The notes beneath the pieces were generated by a model. That model was given only the letters and a program-made list of their open reading frames with translations. It was not told the origin of the DNA and made no database searches. From Staphylotrichum longicolle (Eukaryota; Ascomycota; Sordariomycetes; Sordariales; Chaetomiaceae), in assembly GCA_019096155.1 (NCBI GenBank), contig JAHCVI010000003.1, forward strand, positions 868,001 through 932,000: a stretch of 64,000 bases of DNA, given 5' to 3'. This document shows positions 55,317-64,000 of the stretch, in pieces. Position numbers and translations under genes: made by a program. Position 1 is the first letter of the stretch. Each line of letters begins with the position of its first letter.

Positions 55317-57136
55317 ATGCTGCGGTTCTCCAAGGACACACTCGCCATTGTTGGCCTGTGTCTTCTCTTCTTCAGCAATGTTGTCGCCGCCGCCAACGTC
55401 ACCTACTTGCTGACACCGGCCGAGGCCCTTGCCGCCTTCCCCGACTGTGGAGTACGTACGGACGACACAGCAACTACCTACCTTAAGCATGGTGCTCGAG
55501 AACGCGGACTGATATGCGGCACCAGCGAACTTGCGTGGTCAGCGCGGTAGCCAACTCAACATGTAGCCTGGACGACGTACCATGTATCTGCGGCGACGAG
55601 CGCCTCACGCGCACGGCGTACGCCTGTGTCAAGCTGTCATGCGGGTTGAAGGACTCGCTGGGTACGACGACGCTGTCTGTTCGTGTGCGCAGGGCCCAAG
55701 AGCGGATGCTGACCCCTCCTCGCCAGCCACCCACAACATCTCGTCGCTCATGTGCGGTGAAACCGCAGAGGGCACCGGGTACCTGATCCCCGTCTACGCA
55801 GTTTTCTGCGCCGTTGCCGTCATCGCCGTGGCGCTACGCCTTCTCGCCCGGGTTGTGACCCAGGCCTACTTCTGGTGGGATGATTTGGCCAACTGCCTGA
55901 GCTTTGTATATCTCCTGTTACATGCTCCTTTCCGGCTCGTTTTGGATGCTGACTTCGACCTTGTAGTTGTGCGCTGCCATGTTCACCGGGATGAACGTCA
56001 AAGGTAGACCCTTCGGCCGTCCGTCGAACCGGCGTCAGACTTGGGCGCTGACCATTCTTTGTAGCTATCCAGCTCGGCCAGGGCAAGGATCTGTGGTCCG
56101 TCCCGTACGATGATGTGACTGAGGTTGTAAAGGTAACTTCCACGTCGCCCGGATCCGAGTGCTTTCACAACTTACACCCTGCGCAGATGTTCTTCGGCGA
56201 CATGCTCGTCTACACCATCGGGCGCTTCTTCTTCCGCGCATCCATCCTCCTCTTCTACCTCCGCATCTTCCCGACCAAGCAGAACAAGCGATTCGGACAC
56301 ATCTTAATTGGTACCATGGTGTTCAACCTTATCTACAACCTGTCCTTCATCCTCGCCGTCCTCCTCTTGTGCCGACCCCTTCCCTACTTCTGGACACAGT
56401 GGGAGGGTTTACACGATGGCCAATGCGGGAATTACAACCGCCTCGCCTGGGCGGCCGCCGGCACGGGTATCGTTTTTGACGTGTGGTTGCTCGCCCTCCC
56501 CATCTCGCAGCTTGTGGTTCTGGCGCTGCCGTGGCGGAAGAAAATGATGGGCGGGCTCATGTTTTTCTGTGGTCTCAGGTCTGTCTTCCCTTCCCCTTCC
56601 TCCCATTTATTCTCCCTTTCACTAACACTTTCTTTCCAGTGTCGTAATCGTCAGTCTAGCCCGCCTCAAAACCATCAACGAATTTACCCAGACCGTCAAC
56701 CCAACCAGTATGTTCTTCGCCCTCTTAGCCTACCCCCGTTTTCTGGGTATATCATCCCCATCCCCTTTTGCTCGTATACTAAACAACCCCGCTTTGTAAA
56801 ACAGAGGACATAGTCCAAGTCTGCCTCTGGTCCGGAATCGAGCTTGACGTCGGCGTAATCTGCCCATGCCTGCCCTCCTTCCGTCTCCTATTCCGGTGGG
56901 CATTCCTCGGCTCGTCCGCTGCCAACGCGGCGCCGGGCAGCGGCGACGACTCGGGTAATGTGGGCGGCCCGCCGCGCAAGAGCAGCGTCGGGAGTGCGGG
57001 AGATCCGCTGGGCCGCGGGGCGGGGCCCATGGGCATGGGGAACGTTGTCGCGGTGAAGTATGCCAGGAGAAATTCGAGTGAGGAGAGGATGGTGGAGTTG
57101 ATGGAGAATGGGGAAATGAAGTTGGGAAGGATTTGA
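55317..57136 (+). CDS. CFEM-domain PTH11-type receptor
   Basis: Eight exons fit: 55317-55451, 55526-55661, 55727-55905, 55967-56003, 56065-56132, 56187-56578, 56640-56707 and 56805-57136, giving 448 residues. A signal peptide (to about residue 26) is followed by a CFEM domain with cysteines in FPDCG-RTC, STC, VPCICGD, AYACV and KLSCGLKD, plus an eighth in LMCGE. Seven spans follow: YLIPVYAVFCAVAVIAVALRLLARV, then WWDDLANCLSF, KMFFGDMLVYTIGRFFFRASILLFYLRIF, NLIYNLSFILAVLLLCRPLPYFW, WAAAGTGIVFDVWLLALPISQLVVLAL, FFCGL-SVVIVSLARL, and NPT-KDIVQVCLWSGIELDVGVICPCLPSFR. Members such as Pth11 sense host surfaces in some pathogens; ligand and signalling here are unknown. Tail of about 70 residues, Gly/Ser-rich. 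Confidence 0.9.
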
Positions 57137-57267
57137 GAACCGTTGGGCAATGGAGGTTCTCTGGAAGGAGCATTCTGGGAAAGGATTACTTTCCGGATTC
57201 CTCAATAGGTTTCTTTTCTTATGGTTTCTCTCGACGAGAACAGTGATAGATCCGATGGCTGGAGACG

Positions 57268-57425
57268 GAGTCCCAGAAGGGACCAAGTAGAAGCCTGAGC
57301 ACGCAGGAAACAAGGGCACGAGGTGCATTCCATTGGCAACAACAACCCGACTTTCTATCGTACTGTTCCCAGGAATGACTTTGTGGGGCCAACGATTACG
57401 GGGTTCGCACATGATACGAACTGGG
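57268..57425 (+). repeat. Diverged dispersed repeat, copy A2
   Basis: Partner of 51306-51470, in the same orientation. It begins about 130 bp after the CFEM receptor stop codon and runs into the open frame listed next. Confidence 0.7.
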
Positions 57426-57764
57426 AACAAACCAAGGTTGAGAATAAATCATATTCATCCCGGCCGAGAAGAACAAGGTACTTTGGCCCCGCCTCCCACC
57501 GAGGAGGGAGAGCTGCATCAAGCCACGTTCAACCCCAGTTTGCCCACTTTCCTCGTGGCAAAGGCCCTCATCAACGACGGAAGAGAATCTGACGAGTCCA
57601 AAGCAAAAGAACTCAAGAGCCTCGGGCTGCGCAACCCCTTCGTCAAAGAACCCGTCCCTGAAGGTGCAGACCACAATCGGTCAACGCCGTCGGTCCCTAC
57701 CGAGGAGCGGCGCGCAGGGTTTGACGGTGAGATGACAGTGCCGGTGCCCGAGATGGTTCCCTGA
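57375..57764 (+). CDS. Small hydrophilic hypothetical protein
   Basis: The frame gives 129 residues from the ATG at 57375. The N-terminal third overlaps repeat copy A2. The rest is protein-like and charged (LAPPPTEEGELHQATFNPSLP; NDGRESDESKAKELKSLGLRNPFVKEPVPEG). No domain or signal peptide. It could be a real short gene, the 3' end of a lost gene captured next to the repeat, or chance. No intron evidence. Confidence 0.35.
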   Translation: MTLWGQRLRGSHMIRTGNKPRLRINHIHPGREEQGTLAPPPTEEGELHQATFNPSLPTFLVAKALINDGRESDESKAKELKSLGLRNPFVKEPVPEGADHNRSTPSVPTEERRAGFDGEMTVPVPEMVP

Positions 57765-59050
57765 TCCTACTACAGCTTCTTTTTCAAGTCCAAGTCATGG
57801 CCCGCGAGATACATGGAGACGAAGACCTAGGAACGGGCCTTGTTGTTTCTGCCGCTCTCACCGAATCCAAGATATGGCTGCTGAACTCAAGAGGTACATA
57901 CTAGGTACACTGCCCCAACCGATATTGCTTGCAGTTGAAGCCTTGTGTCACCCGACAACTCGGCGACCCCAGTGGTCAGTTATTCCGGTCCCCCGCCTCG
58001 GCGCCTACCCTGCCAACACCGTCGCGAGGGTACCGTCTCGCTGGTTACAAAATGCACTAGCCAATCTCTGCGCTTCAGGAAGCCCTAGGACAGTCGCTTC
58101 CCCTACCAAAGATGCCCTCTAAGACGAGGACGAAAAAGGAGCAGGCCTTGGAAAAGGCTGCCGAATGGGCAAAGCTGCCTGTATTGGTTTTGGTTTGTGT
58201 TCTGTAATTTACTGGAGACAGACCGGCGTGCCTGAGCATTGTCTCAACTTCAGCACTACGAGGAGCACGAAGACAGTGGCTATCTACGTGGAGATGCCCC
58301 CCTTAGGAATACTTGTCTGCTCGGGGGTGTTTTTGGACACATCAGAGGGGACCTGGGCACCAGGTATACAAGCCTCAGGAGCTTCAAGGGCCCCTTTTCG
58401 GTACCGACGAGGTTGTCATTCGGTACATTGATGAAGACGTAGAGGGATCATCGGCGAAGCGACCTGTGAACCCAAGGCATTTTGGATAGATTCGAACAGC
58501 CATCAGGGTATTATTCAAGTCGCATCTTCCTCATGGTCTCGCTATTAGCATTGGCGGGCTGTCAAGAACGGACGATGTCTCAATCAAACATAAGCTACCT
58601 TACCTCCCTTCCTTGTTCCAACATCGCCCCAATGATCTCAATGGTTCCAAGGACACATTGATTGATCACCCATCTGTCCCCAGGCTGACGACGGAGGCTT
58701 ATTCCGTAGGATTCTCCTGCGGCCAAGGCATCCGAAAGTTGCTGTTGGGCCCCTACATGCCCCACTGTGTCTCACTGCATACCTTACCTAGTTGGTTCGT
58801 TATAAAACGCTGGTGGGTCAACCAGCAACAGGAGTTGCCGGTGCAGGCGGCTAGTGGTTGAGGAGGGGGCTGGTGTGCTTAGCCTCTGCTGCGCCTCTGC
58901 AAGGGAGGGAAGCGAACTTGGGGGTTGACTGAGGAAGCCGAAGCCCCCCTTCTGAGAAACGCCCCCAAGGCCGACAAATAAATAAATGTTAGCCTGGCTG
59001 GTGATCTGGCTGGGAACATACACCAGCTGGGAATTTACCCTTTCGTATGA
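57765..59050. other. Intergenic with a possible coding relic
   Basis: At about 58240-58490 (plus), fragments such as LQHYEEHEDSGYLRGDAP and FGTDEVVIRYIDEDVEG occur in different frames with stops between them, which suggests decayed coding sequence of unknown origin. The rest is featureless. Confidence 0.3.
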
Positions 59051-61596
59051 ATGATGTCTGTCCTCACAAATATCCGCTCACCGCAGTCACATCAAGCGCT
59101 GAAATGGAGCTCAAAACAAAGCGTATCGTCTCAGGGCGAAGACTTACCCGAGCTTTCCTTGAGCCATCAAGACGCAGACGCGTTTGCCTACACCACTACA
59201 GGGTTCCTAGACTATCTCGAGGGCCAGAACATCCCGGTAAAGAGCAACAAAATTCTTGCTTTTGCTAAAGACTGTAAGTGTTTTAGAAAAACGGGCTCAC
59301 ACCATAAGATCACGCACCTGGAGAACCTAAGTTGCTGACACTTCAGGTGACAGACGACTACTTCAAGGGAGGTTGGTTCGATCACCACAGACTCGAGTAC
59401 GAACGGCAGCAAGACCAGAGACGTGAGCACGCAGAGAAGTGCCGTCGAGAGAAGGCCGAAATAGCAAAACGAATGTTGGCCGAGGAACGCCAGCGGATCG
59501 AGCGACAGATACAGAACGTGAAATCGAGAATGCTCCGCAAAGAGTCAGTCCGCACAGCGGCCCGAATCTCAGACAAGGCGAGACCCTGGCATAGTGTTCC
59601 ACTGGATGCGCCCAAGCTGCCAGCAATCGATTTCGACCTCTTAGAGTTGCTTCTACCTGGATATCCTGCGGAGAACTCCAAGAAGGTTCGCCAACCTGCC
59701 GAAGCTCTGGTCTACGAGCCGTTACCCGGACCCGACTGGATCAGGCTTCTCGTCATTGAGCCCTGGAGCGCAGATGAGAACCGGCTCCGATGCCATCTCA
59801 AGGCGGTGCGCCTCGACCACGCCGCGGGCAAATACTACGCTCTTTCGTACTGCTGGGGCCAGCCCGTCCGTGGGGAGGCCCAGAGTCTACTCTGTAACGG
59901 CCGCAGCGTCGACGCAGCGGACAACCTACGACTGGCACTGGAGAACATCCGATACAGCACTCTTCCAAGAATCGTCTGGGTCGACGCCCTCTGCATCAAC
60001 CAGGACGACCCTGCAGAGCGCAGCGAACAGGTCCAGCTCATGGGCAAGATCTACCAACAGGCAACGGAAACGATCGTGTGGCTAGGCGACGCCTTTCCTT
60101 CCGCGAAAACGCGGCCCGAGTTCGAGGCAATCTGCCAAGTGGTCAAGTCGTGGGACAGTTATTTAACCCCGTCATACGCGTGCCGCGACGCCGAGGGCAA
60201 TCTCTGCCACCATCAGCCGGACCCGTCCGATGATTCCTCCAATCCACTCCGCTTCAACCCCGCCCTCGTTGCCAGTCTTTTCCGCTGTCCCTGGTTCTCA
60301 CGCCGCTGGGTGATACAAGAGGTCGCACTCGCCCGTTCCGCCGTGGTCCAAGTCCCGGGAGCAACCATCCCGTGGAAATGGATCGGCCTCGCCGCCGGCA
60401 TCATCCGCACCAACTACGACCATCTCATTGCCACCTACCACATGCCCAACCTCTACAACGCTTATCTCATCTCCCGCCTCTCCCCACATGGACCCCTACC
60501 CCCCTTGACCCTCCCCTCCTCCCCCTCCTCCGCCTCACAGCCAACTTCCGCTGCACCGACCCCCTCGACACCGTCTACGCCCTGCTCGGCTTCCAGCCCC
60601 CTCCCACCCCTTCAAGCCGGACTACACCCTCACCCGCTCGCCCTCTCCCTCCAAGTGGCAGCGCACTCCCTCTCCCAGCCCCGGCGGCCCCTCGCCTTCC
60701 TCTCCGACGCCACCGGCCTCGCCGGCGCCCCGACCTGGGCCCCGACCTGGGGCCCCGACAAACCCGCCCTGCTCGACTCTTGGTCCCTGCGCAGCAGCCA
60801 AAACGACGCCGCCGCCGCCGCCGCCGCCAACGACGACGACGACGACTTCAATCCGGCCAGGGGCATCCCCTTCGCCCGCCTCCGCTCCCCCGATCCCGAC
60901 CGGGTGCTCCGCGTGCGCGGCCTGGCCGTGTCCGCCGTCGCCTGGCGCGCGGCGCACGGGGTGACGGTGATGCACGAGGCGAACGAAGACGGGGCGGCGG
61001 GCTCCGAGGGGCTGATGGACGCGCTCGCGGCGCTCGCGCGCCGCTGTCCCCCGGGTGCGCGGCGTGCCGTGGGCAGGGCGCTCTGCGCGGGGCGGGATTG
61101 GTACGGCCGGCGCGATCGGGAGGGCAAGCTCGCGGCGCAGGCCGAGCGGTTTGTGAGGAGCTGGGGGCTGTGCCGCAGGGGCAGGGAGGCCGAGCTGGCG
61201 GCCGAGAGCGAGGCGTTTTGGAGCACGCGCGAGAGGAGGAATCGGATACGCGCGGGGGAGAGGATGGAGTGGATGGAGGTTGCGGCGACGGTGGGGAGGG
61301 GGCGGCGGCTGTTTTATACTGCGAGTGGGCACGTGGGGCTTGGGCCGGAGGAGATGGCGGTGGGGGATACTGTGTATGTGTTTGTCGGGGCGGTGATGCC
61401 GGTTGTGGTGAGGCAGCGAGGCGAGGGCTTTGGGGTGGTTGGGGATTGTTATTTGGACGGGATAATGGATGGGGAGGCGGCTGATGCCCTGAAGAAGGGC
61501 GAGGGCTTGCGAGGACCAGTGCTGGTAGACGAAGAGAGTCGGCAGACTCAGACGCAGTACGAGCCTCTGCGGTTGGACGTGGTGTCGTTGTGTTGA
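59051..61596 (+). CDS. HET-domain protein with N-terminal coiled coil and internal frame changes
   Basis: Exon 1 at 59051-59273 and exon 2 at 59354-61596 (donor GTAAGT, acceptor GGTGACAG) give an open frame of 821 residues. A long charged coiled coil (about 85-135, REHAEKCRREKAEIAKRML) precedes the HET domain: YYALSYCWGQP (about 235-245), VWVDALCINQ (282-291), ETIVWLGDA, and WFSRRWVIQEVALARSA. After that the expected block RLTANFRCTDPLDTVYALLGF is present but in another frame (about 60525-60590), then FKPDYTLTRSPS in the third frame, before the main frame resumes at QVAAHSLSQPRRPLAFLSDA. The region has no stop codons, so the open frame hides at least two shifts. Ala and Asp runs occur near 60810-60845. 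Either sequence errors or a damaged gene. Confidence 0.75.
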
Positions 61597-61925
61597 TGTA
61601 GAACACGCCACCATTTCCCAGCAGTATAGCAATGAACAATGGATTCAGTCCAAACAGACAATCGTCTTTGGCGGCTGGCAATAGGACACAGGAGTCTCTC
61701 CAAGTTCATCTCACAGATCTGCGGTACGCTCAGAAGCTCGGTCTGCGTCGTGTGCCCCCGTCAACAACAGCTGTGAATTGAAAAAGTCACAATGGCAACC
61801 GCCGGGACGTCAGCCAGCTGCAATGCCAACACCATCCCAGGTCCGTACCACGAGTCCAAAGCATTCTGGTGCTTTCGCGAGTTTCACAAGACTGCAAGAG
61901 GGCGCATGGTCTTAACTCTCAAGTC

Positions 61926-62147
61926 TCAAGATGCGACAAGACCTGCTTTGTTTGAGGAAAGCATCCGAGTCCTTGTTATCGAATTTCTGGCGGCATGTCC
62001 TAGACATATGTGAATTCGTGAGATTAATACCGCTGAAGAAATACGCCGAGATCTGTTGGTCCCTAATATTTGGGAGAGAGCTGTCAAGCAAAGCTGCAAA
62101 AGAATGGGACCGTTCAACTTAGGTGGAGACTGACGCGAAGCCAAGAA
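61926..62147 (-). repeat. Diverged dispersed repeat, copy B2, with relic reading frame
   Basis: Partner of 53911-54135, same orientation. Its minus-strand peptide has ASRQSPPKL, LGTNRSRR and RIHI, matching the other copy in order. Confidence 0.65.
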
Positions 62148-62876
62148 ATCGTGAGGGAACACAGCTTTATTGCAGCCTATCACATGCAAGGCATTTCTTG
62201 ACCAGGCCCCCACCCCCGCTTGTCCGGCATTTTGGATCCCACTGACTCTCATTGGTTAACAGGGTCCCGGGATTGGCCGAGCCCCTCTTGCGCACCTGCA
62301 CGGTTGTCTTGCTTCGACGTCAGAAGCTGCCAGGCCGTTGTTCCCAGCAGGAAGCAAGCGCCTGCAAGCCACATCTGCATTTTGATGCCCTCTCCATCTT
62401 GGTTTCGCCGGCGATTTTCATGACTTTGAAGGGAAACGGTAATCATTAGGCCCTCCGAGTTGTACGATTTTCGCGATCTTCTCCCAGCGCAGTTGGACTG
62501 GGACCGGCGGTTTCACATCGAAACCACGTTTGACGAAGCGGCAAGCACCGTGCAGAGAGCGCAAGTCGACGCAAGCCGGAGCGGCGAAAGGCCTGACGCG
62601 GGCCGCGGCATTTTCACTACCCCACGGATCTCATTTCCGAGTCAAATCGGCCTCCCGTTATATCACGACGAAACGGCACGCCGACCGATTTCGAGGACTG
62701 GCGGATTGAAGATTGCCAACCAGCAACCTGGGAACGAGGACGGAATCGTCGCGACAGCCACCACAGGACAAGCCTTGACCATCCTGTGCCAACCCCACAC
62801 ACCAAACCGGCAGAGCTACCGCCGCCTGCATCGACCTCACGAGTCCTCTTTGCGCAACACTGCTCGGCGCATCACC
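62148..62876. other. Upstream region of the poly-histidine protein gene
   Basis: The downstream frame is open from 62460, but this part reads like untranslated leader. Nothing else recognised. Confidence 0.45.
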
Positions 62877-63395
62877 ATGTCTTCCCAACGCCCCTTCTTC
62901 CTTTCGACCTTCTTCGCCGCCTTCCGGCAGACACCATCCTCCCTCCCCAGCGCGGGCGCCTCATCCCAGCAGCCCAACAAACACACCACCCAAGCCTCCA
63001 ACTCCTCTCCTCAGTCCTCAGCCGCCACACCACGCTCCATATCATCCAGTGCGGTCGCGGCTGCGACATCACAGGCAACATCGCCCCCATCCCACACAGG
63101 GGGTATCATGAGCCAGCTACCGCTGCACTCCCCGCGACATCACCACCACCACCACCATCATCATCACCACAGTGCCGGCATCCCGATACCACAACCCCAG
63201 GGGCACCGCGAGGATAGCCATGGCCGGAGGCGAGGGAGCGACAGCAGCAGCGAAGGGTTCAGGGAAGCGTTGGGCGCCGAGAAGCTCTACATTGGCGGAC
63301 GGACCGCCGCGGGCGAGGAGAGATTCTTCAAGCTGGGCGTGGTAAGGAGGATTAGGAGCGGCGACAGATTGAGCTTGGACCGGTTGAGTCTGTAA
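62877..63395 (+). CDS. Small protein with an 11-histidine run and conserved C-terminus
   Basis: From the ATG at 62877 (ATCACCATGT), 172 residues. The N-terminus is hydrophobic-aromatic (SSQRPFFLSTFFAAFRQ) and could be a mitochondrial or membrane-associated sequence. A long Ser/Gln/Thr-rich, probably disordered region follows (about 20-90), then 11 consecutive histidines (about 90-100). The C-terminus (about 135-172: REALGAEKLYIGGRTAAGEERFFKLGVVRR, SGDRLSLDRLSL) is the compact, likely conserved part. I recall similar C-termini in uncharacterised Sordariomycete proteins but cannot name a family. Metal binding by the His run is plausible but not shown. Single exon. Confidence 0.7.
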   Translation: MSSQRPFFLSTFFAAFRQTPSSLPSAGASSQQPNKHTTQASNSSPQSSAATPRSISSSAVAAATSQATSPPSHTGGIMSQLPLHSPRHHHHHHHHHHHSAGIPIPQPQGHREDSHGRRRGSDSSSEGFREALGAEKLYIGGRTAAGEERFFKLGVVRRIRSGDRLSLDRLSL

Positions 63396-63823
63396 CAGAC
63401 AGACAACGGTGTGGGGTGGTGTTGACAGTTTATGCGGAATGCGAGCCGCGGGGCTGGCTGCTCCGAACGATGACAACGACGAAGCATCTTCGAGACTGAA
63501 GCAAGGGGGTCAGGTTTAACGGGCGTTTTCTGCATTGGCGTCAGGATGGGATAACACAACCAAGGGCATATAACCATACATAACTCGGAACTGGGATGGG
63601 ATGGACACGGGACGCGGAAAAGAAGTGCATTACACTGTAGATACCAACGCAGAACGCAAGACATGTAACAAAGCTTGTTCAACCTCTATGCATTCGATCA
63701 ACACCACCGCCCCGACTGTGAGAGATCAGCGCAATGTCTTCTCCCCAAACGAAATTAACCACCCCACAACCAACCAGCAACGCACCTGTCTCAAAACCGC
63801 ACCTTTGCTTCCCCTTTCTCTCG
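63396..63823. other. Intergenic, convergent 3' ends
   Basis: 3' flank of the poly-histidine gene and of the partial minus-strand gene. Nothing recognised. Confidence 0.5.
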
Positions 63824-64000
63824 CTACCACATGAACCGCTGCACCCTCCCTCCATCCAGCACCTCCCCCTCCGGCCCCCGCCAATAAAACGGCTTCGTCA
63901 AAAACACATACATCGTCCCCGCGTTCACCACAAGAAACCACGCCGTCTCCAGCACGAGCCGCACGTCAATTCTGCTCCCCACGCGCTCCAACCATCCCGA
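63824..64000 (-). CDS. Partial gene, C-terminal end with a hydrophobic segment
   Basis: The minus-strand frame runs from the window edge to a TAG at 63824-63826. About 58 residues are seen: WLERVGSRIDVRL, VLETAWFLVVNAGTMYVFL (hydrophobic), then KPFYWRGPEGEVLDGGR and RFMW at the end. It is probably the last membrane segment and short tail of a membrane protein. The family cannot be named from this fragment. Confidence 0.6.
   Translation of the reverse strand, partial: SGWLERVGSRIDVRLVLETAWFLVVNAGTMYVFLTKPFYWRGPEGEVLDGGRVQRFMW

Noticed and set aside
60372..61484. 370-codon plus-strand frame inside the right-hand HET gene
   Set aside because: Mostly a shadow frame of Arg/Gly/Ala repeats; only its short segment with the DPLDTVYALLGF block is meaningful and is described as a frame change.
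60622..61632. 336-codon minus-strand frame opposite the HET gene
   Set aside because: Low-complexity Pro/His/Arg composition typical of antisense GC-rich sequence.
1..64000. CRISPR arrays, bacterial operons or phage genes
   Set aside because: No regularly spaced repeats were seen and all recognised genes are eukaryotic with introns.

Overview
The window looks like nuclear DNA of a filamentous ascomycete, most likely a Sordariomycete. The evidence is many short introns (about 49-138 nt) with GT..AG ends, and a fungal family content: HET-domain proteins, PTH11-type receptors (one with a CFEM domain), CBM1 cellulose-binding modules, NmrA-like proteins and an OPT transporter. Gene models below were spliced by eye by matching reading frame across GT..AG boundaries; none was checked against transcripts or databases.

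Layout. 1-1620: decayed HET gene (minus). 2422-5101: large membrane glycoprotein-like gene. 5923-13040: NmrA-like protein, SDR oxidoreductase with an altered active-site motif, PTH11-like receptor and epoxide hydrolase. 14698-16307: GH5 cellulase with two CBM1 modules. 17329-18320: cysteine-rich protein with a GPI-type tail. 19050-19774: kinase-like relic and a possible helicase relic. 20001-21824: intact HET gene. 24019-26791: oligopeptide transporter in seven exons. 27762-28066: small secreted 8-cysteine peptide. 28067-31395: gene-poor. 31513-32540: GH11 xylanase-CBM1 gene broken by many small indels. 33566-37787: two membrane protein genes, the second carrying one in-frame stop. 38954-49597: VOC protein, unknown protein, class IV type sirtuin, MFS transporter, coiled-coil protein, second NmrA-like protein and a KNH-type single-pass surface protein. 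50199-54136: F-box relic, repeat copies, tRNA-like remnants and a Ser/Thr-rich protein. 55317-57136: CFEM-PTH11 receptor. 59051-61596: HET gene with internal frame changes. 62877-63395: short poly-histidine protein. 63824-64000: 3' end of a minus-strand gene running off the window.

Themes. The recognisable genes concern plant cell-wall degradation (GH5, GH11), surface sensing (two PTH11-type receptors, KNH protein), uptake (OPT, MFS), tailoring-type redox enzymes and self/non-self recognition (three HET genes). Several loci are decayed: HET at the left end, kinase-like, GH11 and F-box, plus two pairs of diverged dispersed repeats. Transition-type differences and single nonsense codons fit repeat-induced point mutation or ordinary decay, but the small indels in GH11 and the right-hand HET could also be assembly errors. 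No single previously undescribed system is evident. The best leads are the 8-cysteine peptide, the double-CBM1 cellulase, the repeat pair with a shared hidden reading frame, and the single-stop membrane gene.
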